Positions 34,817-44,529 of a DNA stretch of 64,000 nucleotides are shown in pieces. The notes under the pieces are model-generated. The model was not told the origin of the DNA, did no database searches, and worked only from the letters and a program-made list of their open reading frames with translations. The position numbers were made by a program, and so were the translations under genes. The DNA comes from Chrysaora quinquecirrha (taxonomy: Eukaryota > Cnidaria > Scyphozoa > Semaeostomeae > Pelagiidae), in assembly GCA_014526335.1 (NCBI GenBank), contig JACTAT010000052.1, positions 5,035,493 through 5,099,492 on the forward strand, in the 5' to 3' direction. Positions within the stretch are counted from its first letter, which is position 1. The number at the start of each line of letters is the position of its first letter.

Positions 34817-34943
34817 TGCGCATGCGCAGTAGTTATATCAATAACGGTAAGAGCTAGAGGCCTGGGACCTAACATGTAGAACAAAAGTAATAGAGATTTA
34901 AATGATGTATGTCATATAAACATTTATTAAATAGCGCATGCGC
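34817..34943. promoter_or_regulatory. two NRF1-type palindromes between convergent frames
   Basis: TGCGCATGCGCA at 34817-34828 and GCGCATGCGC at 34934-34943 fit the NRF1 consensus. Both are conserved in the right arm (around 40428-40558). They lie in the 3' region between the Bcl-2-like and the C2H2 frames, an unusual place for promoter sites. Confidence 0.45.
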
Positions 34944-35132
34944 AATAGCAATATCTCTAATAGCTTTTGGTTTAATCCATGGTTTATGAGTATTATCTAA
35001 GCTTATGCAATTCATTGTCCGTATATGGACAGTAGCCGTTGATTTACAACCTTATTTTCAAGAATAACAACACATGAAAACGACACTATTTTCTAACAGT
35101 ACATTAATGAACAATAATGTCTAAACATTTTT

Positions 35133-35360
35133 AGGTATAGCTATTTCTAGTTATTTCCATAGTATAGAATAATCAGTACTAACATATTGAACTTCATTCA
35201 CAGCAGCATCCTCAAATTACTAGCTTCCTCTTCTTCATCATTCTTTGCTTGACGTATGATGAGATATTTTCTTTTCTCAATAGCATAATCTAAGGCCTCT
35301 TGCATATCCATACCATCTTCCTTCTGTGCTTTTTGCATGGTTGCTATGACTGCAGTCACA
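35133..35360 (-). pseudogene. second acidic reading frame, left arm (extra lesion)
   Basis: Inverted counterpart of 40005-40220. A base missing near 35212 relative to the right arm shifts the last third of the frame. It is rich in E, D and K, with no recognised domain. Confidence 0.5.
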
Positions 35361-35649
35361 ACAGCATCATTTTCAAAACTTCTATTATATAAAATTTACG
35401 TCTGAAAACTTGCAGTATGTTTTCATCTTTATCAACTTCCCTACGCATTGAAGGCCATACATTCCCTAAAGGAAGATCCTCCTCAGTGTTGACAGTTTCA
35501 TCATCATCATGGTCACTTTCAGCTTCTATCTCATCATCATCTGAGTCAGACTCTTCACTACTCTCATCGTGCATCTCTTCTTCATGTCGCTTAACATTAC
35601 TTTTAAACTTGGAAGAGAATTCACAATGATCACATTTATACTGATTCAT
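35356..35649 (-). CDS. C2H2 zinc-finger/acidic protein, left arm
   Basis: A 97-codon frame identical in protein to the right-arm copy 39715-40008. Residues 5-27 form a single C2H2 finger (C-x2-C-x12-H-x4-H, CDHC...KRHEEEMH). Residues 28-62 are a very acidic SDDDE-type tract. It could be a DNA-binding protein with an acidic activation-type region. The corresponding TATA-like CTATAAAT lies near 35722-35730. Transcription would run outward, convergent with the Bcl-2-like frame. Identical protein in both arms suggests either recent duplication or gene conversion. Confidence 0.5.
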   Translation of the reverse strand: MNQYKCDHCEFSSKFKSNVKRHEEEMHDESSEESDSDDDEIEAESDHDDDETVNTEEDLPLGNVWPSMRREVDKDENILQVFRRKFYIIEVLKMMLL

Positions 35650-35814
35650 GATTAGCGGTTTACTTATAATTGTCGACTACCACTAAAACACATGAGTCCT
35701 AGAGCATAAACTCGCTTGAATTTATAGACTGGTTCCTCCATTCAATATGATGTGGGAAAGGCATTCCACACTTGCGCAGGAAGGATGTCTCCAATCAGAC
35801 CATACCTAATCCAT

Positions 35815-37650
35815 TGTTAATCCTTACTGATCCTCACTAATCATTACCTGATCCTCACTAATCCTTAGCTGATCCTTACCGATCCTCACTAATCATTACT
35901 GATCCTCACTAATCATTAGCTAATCCTCACTGATCCTTAACTAATGATTACCTGATCCTCACTAATCATTACTGATCCTTAACTGATCATTACCTGATCC
36001 TTAGCTAATCCTTACTGATCCTCACTAATCATTAGCTAATCCTTGCTGATCCTTACAGATCCTGAGCTGATCCTTACTGATCCTCACTCATCCTTAACTG
36101 ATCCTTAGCTAATCCTTACTGATCCTCACTAATCCTTACTGCTCCTTAGCTAATCCTTACTGATCATTACTGATCCTTACTGATCCTTACTGATCCTCAC
36201 TAATCATTACCTGATCCTCACTAATCCTTAGCTGATCCTTACCGATCCTCACTAATCATTACTGATCCTCACTAATCATTAGCTAATCCTCACTGATCCT
36301 TAACTAATGATTACTGATCCTTAGCTAATCATTACTGATCCTTAACTGATCATTACCTGATCCTTAGCTGATCCTTACTGATCCTCACTAATCATTAGCT
36401 AATCCTTACTGATCCTTAACTAATGATTACCTGATCCCCACTAATCATTACTGATCCTTACATAATCATTACCTGATCCTTACTGATCCTTAACTAATGA
36501 TTACCTGATCCTTACTGATTATTACTGATCCTCACAAATCATTAGCTAATCCTCACTGATCCTTAACTAATCCTTACTGATCCTCACTAATCATTAGCTA
36601 ATCCTTACTGATCATTACTGATCCTTAGCTAATCCTTACTGATCCTTAGCTGATCCTCACTGATCCTTAACTAATGATTACCTGATCCTTACTGATCATT
36701 ACTGATCCTTACTGATCATTACTGATCCTTGCTGATCCTTAGCTGATCCTTACTGATCCTCACTAATCCTTACTGATCCTTACTGATCCTTAGCTAATCC
36801 TTACTGATCCTTAGCTGATCCTTACTGATCCTTAGCTAATCCTTACTGATCCTTACTGATCCTTAGCTAATCCTTACTGATCCTTAGCTGATCCTTACTG
36901 ATCCTTGCTGATCCTTAGCTGATCCTTACTGATCCTCACTAATCCTTACAGATCCTTACTGATCCTTAACTAATCCTTACTGGTCCTTACTGATCCTTAA
37001 CTAATCCTTACTGATCCTTAGCTGATCCTTACTGATCCTTAGCTAATCCTTACTGATCCTTAGCTGATCCTTACTGATCCTTGCTGATCCTTAGCTGATC
37101 CTTACTGATCCTCACTAATCCTTACAGATCCTTACTGATCCTTAACTAATCCTTACTGATCCTTACTGATCCTTAACTAATCCTTACTGATCCTTGCTGA
37201 TCCTTAGCTGATCCTTACTGATCCTCACTAATCCTTACTGATCCTTAGCTGATCATTACTGATCCTAACCTAATCCTTGCTGATCCTTACTGATCCTTGC
37301 TGATCCTTAGCTGATCCTTACTGATCCTCACTAATCCTTACTGATCCTTACTGATCATTACTGATCCTTAGCTAATCCTTACTGATCCTTAGCTGATCCT
37401 CACTGATCCTTAACGAATGATTACCTGATCCTTACTGATCATTACTGATCCTTACTGATCATTACTGATCCTTGCTGATCCTTAGCTGATCCTTACTGAT
37501 CCTCACTAATCCTTACTGATCCTTACTGATCCTTAGCTAATCCTTACTGATCCTTAGCTGATCCTTACTGATCCTTAGCTAATCCTTACTGATCCTTACT
37601 GATCCTTAGCTAATCCTTACTGATCCTTAGCTGATCCTTACTGATCCTTT
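35815..37650. repeat. GATC satellite, left half (CTGATCCTTA units)
   Basis: Continuous 10- and 11-bp units such as ACTGATCCTT, AGCTGATCCTT and ACTAATCCTT. Longer blocks also repeat at higher order (for example TCACTAATCATTAGCTAATC). It is an inverted counterpart of 37740-39550. Confidence 0.95.
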
Positions 37651-37656
37651 CTAACT

Positions 37657-37726
37657 ATTTGAGCCAATGAAGTGTAATTGTGTTGAATCAGAGATTCTAG
37701 AACATTGACACTTCATTGGCTCAAAT
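37657..37726. repeat. central hairpin of the palindrome
   Basis: ATTTGAGCCAATGAAGTGT at 37657-37675 and its exact complement at 37708-37726 enclose a 32-nt loop with unrelated sequence. This is the symmetry centre of the 8.4-kb element. Confidence 0.9.
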
Positions 37727-37739
37727 CAATTGATCAGCA

Positions 37740-39550
37740 AAGATCAGTAATGATCAGTGAGGATCAGTAATGATCAGTAAGTGATCAGTGAGGATCAGCA
37801 AGATCAATGATCAGTGAGGATCAGCAGGATCAGCAAGGATCAGTGAGATCAGCTGAGATCAGCTGAGATCAGTAAGATCAGCTAAGGATCAGTAAGGATC
37901 AGCTGAGATCAGTGAGATCAGTAAGGATCAGTGAGGATCAGTGAGATCAGCTAAGATCAGCAAGGATCAGTAAGATCAGTGAGATCAGTAATGATCAGTA
38001 AGGATCAGGTAATCATTAGTTGAGGATCAGTGAGGATCAGCTAAGGATCAGTGAGGATCAGCTGAGGATCAGTAATGATCAGTAAGGATCAGTAAGGATT
38101 AGTGAGGATCAGTGAGATCAGCTAGTCAGCAGGATCAGTGGATCAGATCAGTAATGATCAGCTAAGGATCAGTGAGTGAGGATCAGTAAGGCTGAGATCA
38201 GCAGGATCAGTGAGGATTAGGATCAGTAAGATCAGTAAGGATTAAGGATCAGTAAGATCTGATTAGTGAGGATCAGTGAGGATCAGCTAAGGATCAGCAA
38301 GATCAGTGAGGATCAGCTAAGGATCAGTAAGATTAGATCAGTAAGGATCAGCTAAGGATCAGTAAGGATCAGTTGGGATCAGTGAGATCAGTAAGGATTA
38401 GTTAAGGATCAGTAAGGATCTGTAGTGAGGATCAGTGAGGATCAGCTAAGGATCAGCAAGGATCAGTAAGGATCAGCTGAGGATCAGTAAGGATTAGCTA
38501 AGGATCAGTAAGGATCAGTAAGGATCAGCTGAGGATCAGTAAGGATCAGCTAAGGATCAGTAAGGATTAGCTAAGGATCAGTAAGGATCAGTAAGGATTA
38601 GTGAGGATCAGTAAGGATCAGCTAAGGATCAGCAAGGATCAGTAATGATCAGTAAGGATCAGTAATGATCAGTAAGGATCAGGTAATCATTAGTTAAGGA
38701 TCAGTGAGGATCAGCTAAGGATCAGTAAGGATTAGCTAAGGATCAGTAATGATCAGTAAGGATTAGCTAATGATTAGTGAGGATCAGTAAGGATTAGTTA
38801 AGGATCAGTGAGGATTAGCTAATGATTTGTGAGGATCAGTAATGATCAGTAAGGATCAGGTAATCATTAGTTAAGGATCAGTAAGGATCAGGTAATGATT
38901 ATGTAAGGATCAGTAATGATTAGTGGGGATCAGGTAATCATTAGTTAAGGATCAGTAAGGATTAGCTAATGATTAGTGAGGATCAGTAAGGATTAGCTAA
39001 GGATCAGGTAATGATCAGTTAAGGATCAGTAATGATTAGCTAAGGATCAGTAATCATTAGTTAAGGATCAGTGAGGATTAGCTAATGATTAGTGAGGATC
39101 AGTAATGATTAGTGAGGATCGGTAAGGATCAGCTAAGGATTAGTGAGGATCAGGTAATGATTAGTGAGGATCAGTAAGGATCAGTAAGGATCAGTAATGA
39201 TCAGTAAGGATTAGCTAAGGAGCAGTAAGGATTAGTGAGGATCAGTAAGGATTAGCTAAGGATCAGTTAAGGATGAGTGAGGATCAGTAAGGATCAGCTC
39301 AGGATCTGTAAGGATCAGCAAGGATTAGCTAATGATTAGTGAGGATCAGTAAGGATTAGCTAAGGATCAGGTAATGATCAGTTAAGGATCAGTAATGATT
39401 AGTGAGGATCAGGTAATCATTAGTTAAGGATCAGTGAGGATTAGCTAATGATTAGTGAGGATCAGTAATGATTAGTGAGGATCAGTAAGGATCAGCTAAG
39501 GATTAGTGAGGATCAGGTAATGATTAGTGAGGATCAGTAAGGATTAACAA
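37740..39550. repeat. GATC satellite, right half (TAAGGATCAG units)
   Basis: Inverted counterpart of the left satellite. Between about 37740 and 38400 the units are conspicuously irregular, with many lost G or A bases (GTGAGATCAGCTGAGATCAG), then become regular again outward. This one-sided irregularity next to the centre may be sequencing noise. Confidence 0.95.
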
Positions 39551-39635
39551 TGGATTAGGTATGGTCTGATTGGAGACATCCTTCCTGCGCAAGTGTGGAA
39601 TGCCTTTCCCACATCATATTGAATGGAGGAACCAG

Positions 39636-39643
39636 TTTATAAA
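39636..39643 (+). promoter_or_regulatory. TATA box of the right-arm C2H2 frame
   Basis: TTTATAAA lies 72 bp before the ATG at 39715. A CCAAT box (GATTGG, near 39569) lies about 65 bp further upstream. The sequence is distinct from the satellite that borders it at 39550. Confidence 0.55.
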
Positions 39644-39714
39644 TTCAAGCGAGTTTATGCTCTAGGACTCATGTGTTTTAGTGGTAGTCGACAATTATAA
39701 GTAAACCGCTAATC

Positions 39715-40008
39715 ATGAATCAGTATAAATGTGATCATTGTGAATTCTCTTCCAAGTTTAAAAGTAATGTTAAGCGACATGAAGAAGAGATGCACGATGA
39801 GAGTAGTGAAGAGTCTGACTCAGATGATGATGAGATAGAAGCTGAAAGTGACCATGATGATGATGAAACTGTCAACACTGAGGAGGATCTTCCTTTAGGG
39901 AATGTATGGCCTTCAATGCGTAGGGAAGTTGATAAAGATGAAAACATACTGCAAGTTTTCAGACGTAAATTTTATATAATAGAAGTTTTGAAAATGATGC
40001 TGTTGTGA
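39715..40008 (+). CDS. C2H2 zinc-finger/acidic protein, right arm
   Basis: Same 97-codon protein as 35356-35649: one C2H2 finger near the N-terminus, then an acidic S/D/E tract and a basic C-terminal segment. The frame ends where it overlaps the next frame by four bases (ATG inside ATGCTGTTGTGA). The following frame is open for several codons upstream of its own ATG, so the two may have been one protein before a frameshift shared by both arms, or may be translated by reinitiation. Function unknown. Confidence 0.5.
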   Translation: MNQYKCDHCEFSSKFKSNVKRHEEEMHDESSEESDSDDDEIEAESDHDDDETVNTEEDLPLGNVWPSMRREVDKDENILQVFRRKFYIIEVLKMMLL

Positions 40009-40220
40009 CTGCAGTCATAGCAACCATGCAAAAAGCACAGAAGGAAGATGGTATGGATATGCAAGAGGCCTTAGATTATGCTATTGAGAAAAGAAAATAT
40101 CTCATCATACGTCAAGCAAAGAATGATGAAGAAGAGGAAGCTAGTAATTCTGAGGATGCTGCTGTGAATGAAGTTCAATATGCTAGTACTCGATTATTCC
40201 CATACTATGGAAATAACTAG
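40005..40220 (+). CDS. second acidic/basic reading frame, right arm
   Basis: A 71-codon frame starting inside the stop region of the C2H2 frame. It has a predicted helical K/Q/E-rich N-terminal half, a DEEEEAS tract and an aromatic C-terminus. Intact here, frameshifted in the left arm. No family recognised. Confidence 0.45.
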   Translation: MTAVIATMQKAQKEDGMDMQEALDYAIEKRKYLIIRQAKNDEEEEASNSEDAAVNEVQYASTRLFPYYGNN

Positions 40221-40754
40221 AAATAGCTATACCTAAAAAATGTTTAGACATTATTGTTCATTAATGTACTGTTAGAAAATAGTGTCGTTTTCATGTGTTG
40301 TTATTCTTTGAAAATAAGGTTGTAAATCAACGGCTACTGTCCATATACGGACAATGAATTGCATAAGCTTAGATAATACTCATAAACCATGGATTAAACC
40401 AAAAGCTATTAGAGATATTGCTATTGCGCATGCGCTATTTAATAAATGTTTATATGACATACATCATTTAAATCTCTATTACTTCTTTGTTCTACATGTT
40501 AGGTCCCAGGCCTCTAGCTCTTACCGTTATTGATATAACTACTGCGCATGCGCAGTTGATGGTTGTTTATATTGTAGATATATATTTTGAATCTCCATTA
40601 TGGACTTGTTCTATGTACTAATTGTTAATCTGTTGGTATATTCTCTTATAGTTTTGAATAGATATAAACATCTTGTAAATCATCAACTTAATTTTCATTA
40701 ATTGAATTTAGCATTATTTCTATATAATTAAATGTAGTAATTTAAGACAACTTA

Positions 40755-41246
40755 TCAATATAACATAAAACATTCTGAGTCAATTAGTAGTTTTTCACCC
40801 CAATCTCCTAATGCTTTATCATTGATTTCTTCTTTTATTTCTTCTATGAATGATGTTGCTACAGTCCTATCATGATATTTCATTAAACCATCAGCAAGTT
40901 CTTCAATAAAAATCATTAACATAGCCATTCTTCCCCAATTTCCTTCTTTATCCATAATTGAAAAAAGTTCACAAACTAGGCCTTTAGCTTCTAGCTTGGA
41001 TAAGACTTGATGTTGTTCTACTCAGGACTTTATTGAGTTTTTAGAGCTAGCTCTTGCATATGTTAGAAGATCTCGCATCCAATAATAGTATGAACTGTTG
41101 ATGGGGATTGATTGTCTCTCGAAAGATATAACTCCTAAATTGCGACATTCATAGTTCCTCTCCAAAGAATATGCAACTAGATTCTTTCTAGTTAATTCCC
41201 GCTCCTTCTTCACAGCGTTGAATATGAGGTAAGCTAGTGAAATCAT
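40755..41246 (-). pseudogene. Bcl-2-like reading frame, right arm (internal stop)
   Basis: Minus-strand counterpart of 34125-34615. The ATG at 41246 opens a frame that here lacks the left-arm indel but is closed by an internal TGA near 41022, a C-to-T change relative to the left arm. The rest, including the NWGR and GDWG motifs, is open to 40755. So each arm carries a different disabling lesion. The promoter counterpart (CRE, HSE, TATA at 41293-41300) is intact. Confidence 0.65.
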
Positions 41247-41292
41247 CTTCGCATCTATCGAGTGGTATGACCAGACTGTTGCTTCTTCTCGA

Positions 41293-41862
41293 TTTATATA
41301 GCTATACTATGGAGATTCTCTGTTAAATCAGGCGTGACGTTTGAATTATTAATCAATCAGATTGTAGGATTTCTCGTTTCTAGAATCTTGTGGAACTTTC
41401 TGGAAGATTCTGGAACTTTCTGGAAAGTTCTAGCCAATCAGATTGCAGGATTTCTCGTTTCTAGAATCTTGTGGAACTTTCTGGAAACTTCTGGAAACTT
41501 CTAGAAAGTTCCAACAGAACAGATTGTAGGATTATTATGTTATTTTATTTAATAAACGATTCGAACGTCGCGTTCGAATTATTATTACGCCATCATAATT
41601 AATCAGATTGTAGGATTTCTGGAAAGTTCTCGAAAGTTCTGGAAAGTTCTAACCAATCAGATTGCAGGATTCCTAGGGACGTCATCTGGAACATTCTGGA
41701 AACTTCTAGATTGTCAAATCGGAAACGAGGCTAGCGGTTTCTGTAAAACCCGCCGTACTATAGCGCGACCTGATGACGTCACTGATGATGTGGTATGAGA
41801 AATCAACATCCATAAAAACCATTGCACTATAGCGCGACCTGATGACGTCACTGATGACGTCA
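41293..41862 (-). promoter_or_regulatory. CRE plus heat-shock-element promoter, right arm
   Basis: Inverted copy of 33513-34078. The middle heat-shock cluster (41470-41515) is an uninterrupted series of eight GAA/TTC units here, while the left-arm copy has lost one base. TATATAAA (minus strand) is at 41293-41300. Confidence 0.75.
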
Positions 41863-42604
41863 CTGTCTGTAGGACGCTTGTGTCTGTACAGCGCCTTCTT
41901 TGCATCCTACTAGCATTCTTGCCTATATCTCTGTTTGCCTCCTTTTTACGTTCAGTCTGACTGTCTTACTTACATATTTCGCAGATATTCTTAGGGCTTT
42001 TGAAAAGCCCAGCCTCAGCTTGTTCTTAATTTGTTCTAAAAATCTGGGCAAAATCCAGGCTCGTGTTCTTATAAAATTGTTCTTATAAAAAAACTGTACA
42101 TCCAGTCAATATGCTAGTGCTCAACCATTTTTAGGTGCGACGCTTTTTGGGGAGGGACCCTTATAAGAGGGCGCCGCTTAAAAGAGGGCGGCACTGATTG
42201 GAGGACTACGGTATGGTTTTTTTCCAATTTTATGTATATCCAAGAAACTTCATTTAAGGCCACACAGCATTTAAGTCCATATCAAAACAAGTCGGAGAGA
42301 CAGATGACTGGAATCCCTCCGTCCTCGAGCCTAAAAATATAGGCTTTTAAGTCTACAAAGTTTGTTATTGTATCTTTATTTTATATTATGTCGACGAAGA
42401 ACCTAGACGGGCCTCAAATCAAAGGTCAGTGGAAAGAAAAAACGTTAATGGAAAAAGATAAGATCAGATCTTGGCCTTTATGAATCAAAATTTGACACAT
42501 GTTGCACGAGGCAGGGAAAGGCAAAGTTTGTGAAGGCTTTTGTTGTAATGGCCAAACTTATTTTGTCTATATAAAATGAAAAAGCTGTTCCCTTTCCATC
42601 CTAT

Positions 42605-42663
42605 TTAGTTAGTTATTTTATTTGGCTATTTAGTTAGCTAGTTCGTAAGTTAGTTTACTTGGC

Positions 42664-42717
<54 letters not shown>

Positions 42718-43475
42718 ATTAGTTAGTTATTCAGTTAGTTAGTTATTTAGTTAGTTTGTTAGCTAGTTGGTCAGTTAGCTAGTTTAGTTTGTTAGTTAGT
42801 TAGTCAGTTATGCAGTCAGTCAACTAATACGACAACTTATATCTGTCAGTTTTTAGTTATTTAATTAGTTAGTTAGATATTTAGTTGGCTATTTAGTTCG
42901 TTAGTTCGTTGTTAGCTGGCTATGTTTAGCTAGCTATCTAGTTAGCTTGTTTGTCAGTCAGGCAGTTAGTTAAGCTAGTCAGTTAGCAAGATAGTTAGCC
43001 AGTCAGTCAGTCATTTAGTTGGTTAACTAATCAGTTAGTTAGTTATTTAGTTGGCTATATTTAGTGAGCTTTTTAGTTTGCTAGTTTGACAGTCAGTCTT
43101 TTAGACTTAGTTACATAGGTGGGTTAGTTGGTCAGTCACTCGGCCTGTAAGGAAGTTAGTTAGTTAGTCAGTCACAGATAGTAAGTTAGTCGATCAGTTG
43201 GTTAGTTAGTTATTTAGCTAGTTTGTCAGTCAGAGTAAGTAAGTAAGTAAGTAAGTTAGATAGTTAGTTAGTTAGTAAGTTAGTTAGTTAGTTAGTTAGT
43301 TAGTTAGCTAGTGAGTTAGTTAGTTAGTAAGTTATAGTTAGTTAGTTAGCTAGTTAGTTAGTTAGTTAGTGAGTTAGTTAGTTAGTGAGTTAGTTAGTTA
43401 GTTAGTTAGCTAGTCAGTTAGTTAGTTAGTAAGTTATAGTTAGTTAGTTAGTTAGTTAAATATCTAGTTGGCTCT
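42605..43475. repeat. (TTAG)n-type microsatellite, degenerate
   Basis: Long runs of TTAGTTAG with many TCAG, TAAG and TTGG interruptions. The motif is not the metazoan telomere TTAGGG. Confidence 0.95.
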
Positions 43476-44034
43476 TTGGTTCGTCATGGCTATTTAGTCA
43501 GTCAGTCAGTCAGTTTGTTTATTAATCAGTTAGGCTAGTCTGGACACCCATCCGAGATAAGAAACAAACAATTTCCACTTTCGATGACTAGAAAACTGTG
43601 CAGTTATTGCATACAAGAACAGTAAATATTAGAAACGTAATCCACATTATACTTCGATGTAGAGGTACACCGACAAAGCAAACAAATTGATATGTTTTTA
43701 ATATTTATAATAATTGAGGATGCTTATTTTGTTATTTCGTTAATCAAAAAGCAACAACATATGTATTTGTTTACATTTCGTAATTTTGATAGCAATTCCT
43801 GTCAAGGTAAGACGAATCCCTGGAAACCGAGGCCCAATATGAAATAAAGACAGCCTCTTACTCAGTGGCAAGGTATATTTTGAGAACGAGACCGCCAGGC
43901 TTATGTTGACCTATGATAAAATAGAACTAACGTCAACTAGTTCAAACTGCTAACTTTTGACCAGCTAGTCCGAACTTATAGGATACAGTCTCGAGGGGTA
44001 ACTTAACAGTTTTGGGGGTACGGGGACGTGCCAT
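43476..44034. other. intergenic, nothing recognised
   Basis: AT-rich sequence with no repeat, open frame or RNA gene that I can support. Confidence 0.4.
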
Positions 44035-44420
44035 TATTTAGGGGTACCTCTTTTCTGAAAAGTGCGGAATTATCAATACTGTATCGTTTTTAGAAGTATG
44101 TGCGGAATTATGGGTACCATTTGAGAAAAACATGCAGAATTGTGGGTACTAATTTGGAGAAATGTTCAAGAATTAAGCTTAGCATTTACAAAATGTGCAG
44201 TTCGAACTGATAACTCTTTGGACTATCAACAAGGTTGCCTTTAAACATTACTTGCTTTTCATCAGATAATTTTGTTGTCTGAAAATGTTCTTTGCCTTAC
44301 GGAATATTGGGCATAAAATTTCATCATGTTTGCGGAATTACGGGTCACAGTCTATATCAGGTTTGAGGAATTATGGGTCACAATTTTTCAGACGTGGGCG
44401 GGATTATGGGTCCAAATTTT
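44035..44420. repeat. degenerate minisatellite around GCGGAATTATGGGTA
   Basis: GCGGAATTATGGGTAC or close variants occur about eight times at irregular 30-70-bp spacing. The frame at 44285-44527 (repeated LRNYGS-like peptide) comes from these repeats. A C14 run follows at 44463-44476. Confidence 0.6.
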
Positions 44421-44529
44421 GGACTGAAATGGCACGTACCCGTCCAAAACCAGGCTTAGATACCCCCCCCCCCCCCGAGGATACAGTCGATCGCCATCGC
44501 AAGAGCGCGCAGGTTGACTGCGACTGACA

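Larger units (their letters stand above)
33464..35805 (+). repeat. left arm, unique part of the palindrome
   Basis: Matches 39555-41911 in inverted orientation over its full length with a few percent differences, including single-base indels near 34170, 33881 and 35212. Confidence 0.95.
33464..41911. mobile_element. 8.4-kb palindromic Polinton/adintovirus-like non-autonomous element
   Basis: Left and right halves are inverted copies about 4.2 kb long, centred near 37.69 kb. The element starts AGTAGGATGC and ends with its complement GCATCCTACT. The flanking AGCATT is duplicated exactly (33458-33463 and 41912-41917). A 6-bp duplication with AG termini and kilobase-scale inverted repeats is the signature of Polinton/Maverick elements and related adintoviruses. 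No polymerase B, integrase, ATPase or capsid frame exists in it, so if related it is a non-autonomous derivative. Cargo is one Bcl-2-like and one C2H2/acidic reading frame per arm. Arms differ by scattered substitutions and indels. Structure is certain; the family assignment is inference. Confidence 0.8.
39555..41911 (-). repeat. right arm, unique part of the palindrome
   Basis: Inverted copy of 33464-35805. The outermost bases are GCATCCTACT, followed by the duplicated AGCATT. Confidence 0.95.
33282..42099. mobile_element. older MITE split by the palindromic element
   Basis: TACACTCTTTTTTTATAAAAACC at 33282 and its inverted counterpart TTCTTATAAAAAAACTGTA ending at 42099 match the ends of the element at 51236-52123. 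About 180 bp lie left and 190 bp right of the palindromic insertion, so the original MITE was about 370 bp. Confidence 0.6.

Noticed and set aside
33464..41911. Palindrome as a simple fold-back assembly artefact
   Set aside because: An artefact would continue as the mirror of the left flank. Here both flanks are unique, carry a 6-bp duplication, and join two halves of one MITE. The arms also differ at many positions. Noise near the centre remains possible.
33463..41916. A 4-bp GCAT or a TA target duplication for the palindrome
   Set aside because: Both are contained in the longer exact 6-bp AGCATT, which also leaves clean AG...CT ends.
42605..43475. Telomeric repeat
   Set aside because: The motif is TTAG with interruptions, not TTAGGG, and the region is internal.
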